A stretch of 64,000 bases of DNA from contig JAEPMI010000005.1 of NCBI GenBank assembly GCA_017644045.1, positions 434,001 through 498,000 of the forward strand. Direction: 5' to 3'. The stretch is from Deltaproteobacteria bacterium (GTDB lineage Bacteria; Myxococcota_A; Polyangia; Polyangiales; Houyiibacteriaceae). Positions 25,733 through 32,341 of this stretch are shown piece by piece (positions within the stretch are counted from its first letter, which is position 1; the number at the start of each line of letters is the position of its first letter). The translations under genes and the position numbers were made by a program. The notes under the pieces were generated by a model that saw nothing but the letters and a program-made list of their open reading frames with translations, had not been told where the DNA came from and did no database searches.

Positions 25733-27127
25733 TCAGCGAACTCGCCGGCGGACGACGACTTCATGAGGGGTCCCGCCGAAAGTGGCGGAGCCATCGAGCG
25801 AGGCCACCCCTATCCAGATGCTCTCGGCGTCGCCGAAGTACGACGCCGTGTCGTTCCACATGGGCAGCTCACCGGAAGGAACGTGGAGGGACCCCGTTCC
25901 ATCGACGCTGGCGGCCAAGAAGTAGTCCGTGGACTCCACCGAGTAGAGAAAGGAGACAAACGGGGCGAAACCCGGCTCCGACTCGATGTGGAGGGCGGCC
26001 TCCGACGGACGGCTCCCGGAGAGATCCCACTCGGACACAGCGGGAACCCTCGCAAGGAGGGCTTCGTCCGGATCACCGCCGCAGCATGGCGCGTTCACCA
26101 CGACTTCGACTCCATTGAGGCGGTTCTCCAGAACCACACGCAGGTGAGATGGCCGGGAAGACGGTCCGTGCGCGTATCGGTACTGGAGCGTCAACTGCTC
26201 CTCCCCGTCGCTCGCCAACGTGGCCAACCCTGCGGGCGGGCACTGCCAGTCGTCGTACGGTCTGGCTGACCAAGACGTGTACGCAGTCCGTTCCGGGCAG
26301 GCCACTGGGACGGCAGAGAGAAATGCGAGGTCGAGTGATGCCGCGGACCGCAAATCGATGGTCAGCTCTCCAGATTCGATCCGGGAGGTGCGGCCATCCA
26401 GCTCGAAGACCTCTCTACTGGGAGCGGGGGGTGCGACGAGCTGGCCCGCGGAGACCAGGGAACCGGCGGCGTCGAGCTCGATGAAACCAAGGTGGCAAGC
26501 ACGATTCGAGTTCTGCTGGCAGGGAAGGGCCGTTCCTTCATCGACTTCGAAGGTGTGACCTCGGCCGGTGACCACGCGAAATCGGTTGCCGGCCGTTTGC
26601 AGGCGCGGTTCCACGTTGATGGTTCGCCGGAGTCGTTCCTCGTCTCGATACTCGGGACGATTGCCGTAGTCCCACAGGATCTCCCGCCAGTCGCTCGGCA
26701 CGTTGAGGAGGAGATTCCCCTCACGGATCCCCGCTCCCAGATGCAGAGGCGAGCTGGACGGCGGGACACAGATCAGGAGATCCTCTTCGACCCCGAACAC
26801 GAAGTCCTGTTCGTCGGCCCCGAGAAACGGGTAGATCGGCGCACCCGAGCGAACGCCGTGGAAAGGATGCGTCCAGATGTACTGGCCGACCGTCAGCGAT
26901 CGGCCGCAAACGGCTCCGTCCGGTAGGATGACCACCGGTCCGCCGTCCGGAGACCCGATGCCTGCGTCTCGCCCAGCCGGAGTTCCCGCATCGTCTCCCA
27001 CGGTGATGGCCTTGGGACAGCCGACCAAACAGAGCACCACGGCTACCAGACCGGGATACGCGGTTGATGTTCGGTACCCCCTACGCTCAGCGCGCAAGGA
27101 ACGCAGTTCACTCGAGGAAAGTTCCAT
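25733..27127 (-). CDS. Hypothetical lipoprotein upstream of the RHS gene
   Basis: 464 residues from ATG 27127 (a TTG one codon upstream is the alternative). The hydrophobic stretch PGLVAVVLCLVGC ends in a lipobox Cys after an unusually long 27-residue basic N-region, so the true start may be further in. The linker is rich in Asp and Gly. The body is beta-rich with scattered Cys and no recognised domain; a pair CCGGDPDE sits in the C-terminal half. Its stop is 15 bases before the RHS start, so it is very likely co-transcribed and may be the outer-membrane anchor or secretion partner of the RHS protein. The role is inferred from position only. Confidence 0.75.
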   Translation of the reverse strand: MELSSSELRSLRAERRGYRTSTAYPGLVAVVLCLVGCPKAITVGDDAGTPAGRDAGIGSPDGGPVVILPDGAVCGRSLTVGQYIWTHPFHGVRSGAPIYPFLGADEQDFVFGVEEDLLICVPPSSSPLHLGAGIREGNLLLNVPSDWREILWDYGNRPEYRDEERLRRTINVEPRLQTAGNRFRVVTGRGHTFEVDEGTALPCQQNSNRACHLGFIELDAAGSLVSAGQLVAPPAPSREVFELDGRTSRIESGELTIDLRSAASLDLAFLSAVPVACPERTAYTSWSARPYDDWQCPPAGLATLASDGEEQLTLQYRYAHGPSSRPSHLRVVLENRLNGVEVVVNAPCCGGDPDEALLARVPAVSEWDLSGSRPSEAALHIESEPGFAPFVSFLYSVESTDYFLAASVDGTGSLHVPSGELPMWNDTASYFGDAESIWIGVASLDGSATFGGTPHEVVVRRRVR

Positions 27128-27318
27128 CAATACAGCTCGAAGATGAAGTGGTGCTCATTGGCGCCAACGGATCGACTAGCCCTGCTTGGCACGAAATGTT
27201 GGTTCGCGCTGTGGACGCCAGAGACCAAAATACACATCGATCCACAACCGGGGCGGAATCTTCCTGAGACACGCTCTCGTCGGTCGCTCGATCACCGAGT
27301 AGGTGCTAGCTGCTCCTC

Positions 27319-27651
27319 GTGATCTGGCCCTTCAAGCGACGCACGATTCCGCCGCCCATCCCGCCCCAGCAGGACTGGTGGGTTGAGATCCTCGTGAATC
27401 TCGAGGGCGAGGGTATCCTGGTCGACTCGCCGGACGGTGAACGCGAGGTTCAGGGCTACATCGCGTACCTGGGGCTTCGGTGCACGGACGACGAGGTCAT
27501 GGTGCTCGTCGAGACCACGGTCGATGTGGGGCGGCCGGTGATCGAGAGCCTGTCCGCGGTCGACATCAACGCGATGCACCGCGATGTTCGGACGCAGGTG
27601 CCGGACGAGGTCCCCAGCATCTGGTGCCGGTTCTCCCGGATCTACTATTGA
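27319..27651 (+). CDS. Hypothetical 110-residue protein
   Basis: Begins at GTG 27319 and ends RFSRIYY. The sequence is a short basic/proline start (FKRRTIPPPIPPQQ) followed by about 95 residues of mixed alpha/beta pattern. Third codon positions are strongly G/C, so it is a real gene. It is divergent from the RHS-cassette lipoprotein and has no family I recognise. Its size and position beside an RHS locus would suit a stray immunity gene, which is speculation. Confidence 0.6.
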   Translation: MIWPFKRRTIPPPIPPQQDWWVEILVNLEGEGILVDSPDGEREVQGYIAYLGLRCTDDEVMVLVETTVDVGRPVIESLSAVDINAMHRDVRTQVPDEVPSIWCRFSRIYY

Positions 27652-27667
27652 GCGCGATCAGCTCGGA

Positions 27668-27712
27668 GACTCCGCGATGCGCCCCGGGCAGGAGCCCGAG
27701 TCGCGGGGAGTC
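27668..27712. terminator. Nested bidirectional hairpin between convergent genes
   Basis: Outer arms GACTCC/GGAGTC, then GCGA/TCGC, and an inner CGGGC-AGGAG-CCCG-type stem (27685-27698) fold into one nested structure filling the 66-base gap between two convergent genes. Confidence 0.6.
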
Positions 27713-27717
27713 GGGAG

Positions 27718-28131
27718 TCAGATGCCCATCACGGACGCCATGCATCCCCAGGAGAGCCAGACGAACCAGCCCATCAGCGACACGGCGACGGCCCACCCGG
27801 TCCAGCGCAGCACCCAGGCGTGGCAGCAGAGGACGGTGCCGACGACGACGGCGGCCACACCAGGTGAGAGCACCTGCCACGGCCGGCAGCCATCGATGGG
27901 AAGCAGGCACGCAAGGGGCCCCATCAACACCGTCCAAGGCCCACCGGACAGCACTGGGTCACAGTAGGGCGTCGGTTCCGGTACGAGCATCGTGAGAACG
28001 AAGACCGTGAGGGTGTGCAGCGCACTCACGTAGAGGTACGGGCGCCAATGGCGGCGCGGCCCGAAGGTCCTGACCGGGCGCACTGGGCGCAGCTCGACGA
28101 AGGCGTCCTGGGGCCCCTGGCTTCGTGACAT
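27718..28131 (-). CDS. Hypothetical four-helix membrane protein
   Basis: 137 residues. After a basic cytoplasmic N-terminus (VRTFGPRRHWR) there are about four hydrophobic segments: YVSALHTLTVFVLTMLV, GPWTVLMGPLACLLPI, VAAVVVGTVLCCHAWVL and AVAVSLMGWFVWLSW. Five Cys residues lie in or near the membrane. No family recognised. It sits alone on the minus strand, downstream of the TetR gene with 48 bases between. Confidence 0.6.
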   Translation of the reverse strand: MSRSQGPQDAFVELRPVRPVRTFGPRRHWRPYLYVSALHTLTVFVLTMLVPEPTPYCDPVLSGGPWTVLMGPLACLLPIDGCRPWQVLSPGVAAVVVGTVLCCHAWVLRWTGWAVAVSLMGWFVWLSWGCMASVMGI

Positions 28132-28179
28132 GCCGAGTGGAACGCACGGGCGGCACCCGCATCATCCGAGCCGAGCCGA

Positions 28180-28836
28180 TCAGCTCGCGGATTCGACGAG
28201 CGCGCCGCGGAGCAGGAGCCGCGCGTGGGTCGCGAGGGTCGGCTCGAACTGGAAGGCGAACTGGCAAAACTCGGGCTCGCTCATGACCTCGGCCACGATC
28301 GGCGGCGGGTTCGCGGAGGGGTAGAGGCCGCCGGCGAAGACGATGATCATGTGCACGACCTCGAAGGCCTTCTCGAAGGGCAGGTCGGGCAGCGCCGCGT
28401 GCACGGCGAAGACCGGGCGGGCGCCGATGGCGTAGATCTCGCGCTTGAAGTCGCGGATGTAGTCCGCGCTCACGTTGTGCTCCAGCACGCTGGCGATGCT
28501 CGCGAGGAGCTCGAGGGCACGGGGCGCCGAGGCGAGCGACGCGGCGATGGCCTTGGCGACGCCCTCGACGTCACCGGTGCCGGCGAGCGGGATCAGGGCC
28601 TTCTCGAAGTCCTTGGCGATGACGTCGTAGTCGCTGCGGAGCAGCTCGAGGAAGATCGCTTCGCGGCTCTCGAAGTAGCGGTAGAGGTTGGCCTTGCTGA
28701 GCTTCGCCCGCCGGGCGATGGCGCTCAGGCTGATGTCGTGGAGGCCCTTCTCCGCCAACAGCTCGGTTGCCGCCTCCAGGATCGCCTCCCGGCGGAGCTC
28801 CTTCTGCTCGGGCTGTCGGGCACGCTCGAAGTCCAC
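28180..28836 (-). CDS. TetR-family transcriptional repressor
   Basis: 218 residues from GTG 28836. The HTH (about residues 10-60) is classical: REAILEAATELLAEKG..ISLSAIARRAKLSKANLYRYF. The C-terminal ligand domain is all-helical and hydrophobic, as expected. An ATG at 28857 would add seven residues, but TATAGT lies exactly six bases before GTG 28836, so that ATG would be upstream of transcription start. The gene is divergent from an SDR oxidoreductase, and three copies of one operator sequence lie between and at the promoters, so it probably represses both itself and the SDR until a ligand binds. Confidence 0.9.
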   Translation of the reverse strand: MDFERARQPEQKELRREAILEAATELLAEKGLHDISLSAIARRAKLSKANLYRYFESREAIFLELLRSDYDVIAKDFEKALIPLAGTGDVEGVAKAIAASLASAPRALELLASIASVLEHNVSADYIRDFKREIYAIGARPVFAVHAALPDLPFEKAFEVVHMIIVFAGGLYPSANPPPIVAEVMSEPEFCQFAFQFEPTLATHARLLLRGALVESAS

Positions 28837-28842
28837 GGAGAA

Positions 28843-28848
28843 ACTATA
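28843..28848 (-). promoter_or_regulatory. Candidate leaderless -10 (TATAGT) of the tetR gene
   Basis: TATAGT on the minus strand ends six bases before GTG 28836. The operator copy at 28851-28861 abuts it on the upstream side, in the -10/-35 spacer. Confidence 0.55.
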
Positions 28849-28850
28849 AG

Positions 28851-28861
28851 TGACCATCGGT
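28851..28861 (-). promoter_or_regulatory. TetR operator copy 3 (TGACCATCGGT) at the tetR promoter
   Basis: TGACCATCGGT differs by one base from the two copies at the SDR promoter; with flanks it reads AGTGACC-ATC-GGTCGCT, a near-perfect inverted repeat. Binding here would block the tetR promoter (autorepression). Confidence 0.65.
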
Positions 28862-28939
28862 CGCTCGTCTACCCGACCATTTGATCAACGATTTCAGCAC
28901 AAACACCCATCCGCCGCGGAAAAGATCGCCCCACCGCCT

Positions 28940-28967
28940 TGACTGGTGACCACCGGTCACTAAATAG
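28940..28967 (+). promoter_or_regulatory. SDR promoter: -35 TTGACT and -10 TAAATA
   Basis: TTGACT at 28940-28945 and TAAATA at 28962-28967, 16 bases apart. The first operator fills the spacer and the second covers the expected start of transcription, the classic layout for a repressor. Confidence 0.6.
28947..28961. promoter_or_regulatory. TetR operator copy 1 (perfect palindrome)
   Basis: GTGACC-ACC-GGTCAC, perfect 6-bp arms with a 3-base centre, in the spacer of the SDR promoter. Confidence 0.7.
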
Positions 28968-28969
28968 CT

Positions 28970-28980
28970 GACCACCGGTT
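28970..28980. promoter_or_regulatory. TetR operator copy 2
   Basis: A second exact TGACCACCGGT begins 22 bases after the first (28948 to 28970), about two helical turns, so two dimers could bind on the same DNA face. Confidence 0.65.
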
Positions 28981-29009
28981 AGCAAACTCGGCCGGACAGG
29001 AGGCACCCC

Positions 29010-29957
29010 ATGAGCAAGTGGACCAGCGAGAACATCGGCGACATCAGCGGCAAGACGGCGATCGTCACGGGCGCGAACAGCGGCATCGGCTACGAGGCGG
29101 CCAAGGCCCTCGCCGAGCACGGCGCGCGCGTCATCCTCGCGTGCCGCAGCGAGAAGCGCGGCACCGAAGCGCTCCAGGCCATCGAGGCCGAGAGCCCGAA
29201 GGGCAGCGTCGAGCTCCGGCTCCTCGATCTCTCGGACCTCGACTCGGTCCGCGCCTTCGCCGACGGCGTCCTCGCCGACCTCGAGCACATCGACCTGCTC
29301 ATCAACAACGCCGGCGTGATGATGCCGCCGCTCAGCCGCACGGCGCAGGGCTTCGAGCTCCAGTTCGGCGTGAACCACCTCGGTCACTTCGCGCTCACCG
29401 GTCTGCTCCTCGAGCGGCTCGTCGCGACGCCCGGCGCCCGCATCGTGAACGTCTCGAGCCAGGCCCACCGCACCGGCAAGATCGACTTCGACGACCTCAA
29501 CTGGGAGAGCCGCAAGTACAAGAAGGTCGCGTCCTATGGGCAGAGCAAGCTCGCCAATCTCCTCTTCACCTTCGAGCTCCAGCGCAAGCTCGAGGCACTC
29601 GGCGCCGACACGAAGGTCGCCGCCGCCCACCCCGGCTGGACCGGCACCAACCTGCAGCAGCACGTGAAGCTCTTCGAGTGGATGAACGCGCTCTTCGCGA
29701 TGGCCCCGTGGAAGGGCGCGCTGCCGACGCTCCGCGCCGCGATCGACCCCGAGGCCCAGAGCGGCGACTACTTCGGTCCGCGCGGCCTCACCCAGCTCAA
29801 CGGCTACCCGGTGAAGGTCGGCACGACCAAGGCCGCGAAGAACGAAGCGGACGCCGCCCGACTCTGGGAGGCCAGCGTCGCGCTCACCGGCGTCGCCTAC
29901 GAGGCGCTCGACCCCCGCACCCCGCGCACCTCTGCCCGGCCTGTGGTCAGGGCTTGA
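29010..29957 (+). CDS. Short-chain dehydrogenase/reductase (retinol dehydrogenase-like)
   Basis: 315 residues; ATG 29010 follows AGGAGG. A Rossmann nucleotide site TGANSGIGY, the NNAG motif (LLINNAGVM), a catalytic Ser in VNVSSQAH and YGQSK (Tyr and Lys) place it in the classical SDR family. The VILACRSEKRG region suggests NADP preference, and the overall layout matches the retinol-dehydrogenase/WWOX-like SDR group of just over 300 residues. It should reduce or oxidise a hydrophobic carbonyl or alcohol in the cytoplasm. The TetR regulator beside it and the operators suggest induction by its substrate. Its 3' end overlaps the convergent mini-HTH gene by 11 bases. Confidence 0.93.
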   Translation: MSKWTSENIGDISGKTAIVTGANSGIGYEAAKALAEHGARVILACRSEKRGTEALQAIEAESPKGSVELRLLDLSDLDSVRAFADGVLADLEHIDLLINNAGVMMPPLSRTAQGFELQFGVNHLGHFALTGLLLERLVATPGARIVNVSSQAHRTGKIDFDDLNWESRKYKKVASYGQSKLANLLFTFELQRKLEALGADTKVAAAHPGWTGTNLQQHVKLFEWMNALFAMAPWKGALPTLRAAIDPEAQSGDYFGPRGLTQLNGYPVKVGTTKAAKNEADAARLWEASVALTGVAYEALDPRTPRTSARPVVRA

Positions 29958-30153
29958 AGCGCTCGCGAAGCTCGGCCGCGTCGGCGACGTCGAGCTTCGC
30001 GAACCCCGGCGCGAGGTAGTCGCGCTCGATCTCCGCCGGGGACTTCCGGTAGTCGCGCGCGATGTCGAGACTGTCCGCCCCCCCGAGCAGCGCCCGGAGC
30101 ATGTTCCGCTCCGCGCTCGTCAACGCAACGCACTCTGCGAGCGAGGTCTTCAC
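29947..30153 (-). CDS. Stand-alone LuxR-type helix-turn-helix protein (68 residues)
   Basis: 68 residues from GTG 30153, whose first base is shared with the TAG of the upstream gene. The whole protein resembles one GerE/LuxR C-terminal domain: LTSAERNMLRALLGGADSL, then DIARDYRKSPAEIERDY (recognition helix region) and FAKLDVADAAELRERF. No receiver or ligand domain is attached. It is the third gene of a tight operon with an MBL hydrolase and a zinc-ribbon membrane protein. It may be a small DNA-binding regulator; the match to LuxR is by pattern and moderately sure. Confidence 0.65.
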   Translation of the reverse strand: MKTSLAECVALTSAERNMLRALLGGADSLDIARDYRKSPAEIERDYLAPGFAKLDVADAAELRERFKP

Positions 30154-30482
30154 TACTCGAAGGTCTCGGCGATGACCTCGCCCCGCGTCCGCTCGTGGGC
30201 CTCTGCGGCCTTCACGCGCCGGCGAATGCCGACATCGAGGGCGAGCGCGACGACGCCGCCGACGGCCAGGACTCCGCAAGCGCCGCGACCGAAGAAGAGG
30301 CCGAAGAGCGAGAGGATCGATAGCGCGTAGATGGCGACGTAGGTGGCGGAGAGCGGGTACTGCACCTTCTCGCCGCACTCCTCGCACTGGAACGTGTAGA
30401 AGCCGAGGAAGGTCTGCTTCAGCACCTGGTCCTGGCCGAGGTTGCAGGCCGTGCAGACGACGCGCTTCGGCTTCTTGGCCAT
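30153..30482 (-). CDS. Zinc-ribbon membrane protein
   Basis: 109 residues. A four-Cys zinc ribbon (VCTACNLG...FQCEECGEKVQY, residues ~9-42) is followed by two hydrophobic helices (YVAIYALSILSLFGLFFG, GVLAVGGVVALALDVGI) and a charged tail. The ATG shares one base with the stop of the MBL gene before it, and its own stop shares one base with the mini-HTH start. No named family; probably an inner-membrane protein with the ribbon in the cytoplasm. Confidence 0.8.
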   Translation of the reverse strand: MAKKPKRVVCTACNLGQDQVLKQTFLGFYTFQCEECGEKVQYPLSATYVAIYALSILSLFGLFFGRGACGVLAVGGVVALALDVGIRRRVKAAEAHERTRGEVIAETFE

Positions 30483-31156
30483 CAGGGCTGCGCCGGGAAG
30501 TAGGGGTTGGTCCGGCGCACGACCTCGAGCGACGCGTGCTCGCCGCCGTAGGCGTGGCCCGGGTAGAGCTCCATGTCGTCCGGGAGCTTGGCGAGTCGCT
30601 GGGTCAGCGTGCGGCGCATCTCGTCCGGGTCGCCGCCGGGCAGGTCCACGCGACCACAGCCCTGGAGGAAGAGGGTGTCGCCCGCGACGAGGTTGTCCTT
30701 CACGCGGAAGCAGCTCGAGCCCGGGGTGTGCCCCGGCGTGTGGAGCAGCTCGATCTCGATCGCGCCGACCTGGATCTTGTCGCTGCCCGAGTGCCGCACG
30801 AAGTCGGACTCGCTGAGCGAGGTCACCTGCTTGATGCCGTCGACCTCGAGCTCGTGCGCGTGCACCTTGCAGGGACTCTGCGCCATCAGCTCGGCGAGAC
30901 CCTCGATGTCGATGCCGAAGATGTGCCCGCCCACGTGATCGGGGTGGTAGTGCGTCGCCAACGCACCGGTGATGGTCAGCCCCTCCTCACCCGCGCGCTC
31001 GACGATCCCGGCGATGTCCCACGCGGGGTCGACCACCACGCACTCGCCTGCGTCGCGGTCGCCGATCAGATAGACGAAGTTCTGCATCTGCGCGCCCGCC
31101 GGGTTCGTTTGCCCGATGTCGCGACCGACCAGGAGCTGGCGAATGATGAGGCTCAT
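30482..31156 (-). CDS. MBL-fold metallohydrolase (glyoxalase II / persulfide dioxygenase-like)
   Basis: 224 residues. The metal motif THYHPDH (H69, H71, D73, H74) is followed by HTPGHTPGS, GDTLFLQGCGR and PGHAYGG, the order seen in glyoxalase II and ETHE1/persulfide-dioxygenase relatives. The GCGRVDLPGGDPDEM part favours the latter branch. It would hydrolyse a glutathione thioester or oxidise a persulfide in the cytoplasm; the substrate cannot be settled by eye. First gene of a three-gene operon joined by one-base overlaps. TAGACC sits six bases before the ATG, one base off the leaderless pattern. Confidence 0.9.
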   Translation of the reverse strand: MSLIIRQLLVGRDIGQTNPAGAQMQNFVYLIGDRDAGECVVVDPAWDIAGIVERAGEEGLTITGALATHYHPDHVGGHIFGIDIEGLAELMAQSPCKVHAHELEVDGIKQVTSLSESDFVRHSGSDKIQVGAIEIELLHTPGHTPGSSCFRVKDNLVAGDTLFLQGCGRVDLPGGDPDEMRRTLTQRLAKLPDDMELYPGHAYGGEHASLEVVRRTNPYFPAQP

Positions 31157-31206
31157 GGCGCCGGTCTACCGCGACGTCCGAACGTCGTCGAGGAGCGACA
31201 GCGCAC

Positions 31207-32196
31207 TCAGGGTCGAACCACGCCCTCGCAGATGTAGTTCATGCCGTTGGTGCAGCTGGCGTCGTTCAGCTGACCGTTGCGGGCGTCCCAGAGATGTGCG
31301 CAGGACCCGTCACCGCTCGGCTCGTCATCCGCCCAGAGGTCCTCGTCGACGTCGGCGCCGCTGGGCCGCCAGCTCCACGTGTCCGTGTTGCGCCGCCCCG
31401 GCCCGTCGAAGCGGTCGGTGCGCGCGCCGACCCACCAGTTCCCGACGCCGGCCTCGCCGTAGAGGAACGTGAGCTCGTCCTCGTCGTCGATGACCGCCAG
31501 GTCGTACTCGCCGCGATCGCACTCGCCCTCGGCACCATAGTTCGACTCACCGCCAGGATCGGTGCAGATGAGGTAGACGGCCTCGCCGCGACGAACGGCT
31601 CGGCAGGTGTCGGCGTCATCGCTGCAGGCCCCCTCCTCGTCGACCGCTCCATCGCAGTCGTCGTCGCGCTGATTGCAGGCCTCGGCCTCCGCGACGCAGT
31701 CGTCGGGACAGACGAGCACGTCGCCCTCACACGCGAAGGTGCCCTCGGCCACCGAGTCCGCATCCGGACCGTCGCACTCGCCGCCGACCTGGTTCGCTCG
31801 AGCGTCGCCCTCGCAGACGACGTCGCCATCGACGCACGTGCTGGTGCCGTCCATGCAGCCGTCCTCGTCGCCATCGCACGCGGTGACGGCAACGTCTTCG
31901 TCCACGCGTCCGTCGCAGTCGTCGTCCGTGTCGTTGCAGAGCTCGGCGACTGGCTCGCAGTCGGGCATGTCGGGCGGCGGACCGAGATCTTCTTCGCCGG
32001 GACCGAGATCGGGTGTCTCCATGGGACCCGAGTCCTCCGCCCGAACGAACATGTCCGCGGGGTCGTCGTTCGGAATGCCCCCCACGTCGACCGCACAGCC
32101 GTGGACCACGCTCCCGCAGAGGAACACCCACCCCATGTCACGCAAGCCGAGCATGCCGTGTGATAACCCTTTGCGATTGGTATTACCAGTGCGCAT
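31207..32196 (-). CDS. Lipoprotein with MopE-like DDDCDG motifs and a C-type-lectin-like domain
   Basis: 329 residues from ATG 32196; ATG 32154 is an alternative that keeps the full lipoprotein signal ending VVHGC. An Asp/Pro-rich linker follows. Two motifs, CNDTDDDCDGRVDE and CNQRDDDCDGAVDE, are the MopE-type metal-binding repeats of myxobacterial surface proteins. The last ~130 residues look like a C-type lectin-like fold: YDLAVIDDEDELTFLYG, WVGARTD, DLWADDEPSG, CAHLWD and a final CTNGMNYICE, which fits the WND/Cys pattern. It is probably a surface sugar- or metal-binding protein. Confidence 0.82.
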   Translation of the reverse strand: MRTGNTNRKGLSHGMLGLRDMGWVFLCGSVVHGCAVDVGGIPNDDPADMFVRAEDSGPMETPDLGPGEEDLGPPPDMPDCEPVAELCNDTDDDCDGRVDEDVAVTACDGDEDGCMDGTSTCVDGDVVCEGDARANQVGGECDGPDADSVAEGTFACEGDVLVCPDDCVAEAEACNQRDDDCDGAVDEEGACSDDADTCRAVRRGEAVYLICTDPGGESNYGAEGECDRGEYDLAVIDDEDELTFLYGEAGVGNWWVGARTDRFDGPGRRNTDTWSWRPSGADVDEDLWADDEPSGDGSCAHLWDARNGQLNDASCTNGMNYICEGVVRP

Positions 32197-32204
32197 TGCC
32201 AAGT

Positions 32205-32210
32205 AAATTA
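32205..32210 (-). promoter_or_regulatory. Candidate leaderless -10 (TAATTT) of the lectin-like lipoprotein gene
   Basis: TAATTT on the minus strand ends eight bases before ATG 32196, in an AT-rich pocket that stands out in this GC-rich window. Confidence 0.45.
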
Positions 32211-32293
32211 CGACTGGAAACGTTCACATGCCCATCACCCCCCGGGTGGCGGAGACATCCCGCGCCAACCGGGCGACGAGAGGCCCAAAGGGA

Positions 32294-32325
32294 AACGGGC
32301 GGCCCCTCGAGAGGGACCGCCCGTT
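32294..32325 (-). terminator. Rho-independent-like terminator of the flotillin gene
   Basis: AACGGGCGG and CCGCCCGTT arms enclose CCCTC-GA-GAGGG, giving a stem of about 14 pairs with one C-A mismatch. On the minus strand it is followed by a T-rich stretch (TTTCCCTTT), 17 bases after the flotillin stop. Confidence 0.8.
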
Positions 32326-32341
32326 CGTCGTTTGGCGATGG

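Noticed and set aside
28855-28857. ATG start for the TetR gene
   Set aside because: It lies upstream of the TATAGT hexamer and inside the operator; GTG 28836 fits leaderless spacing.
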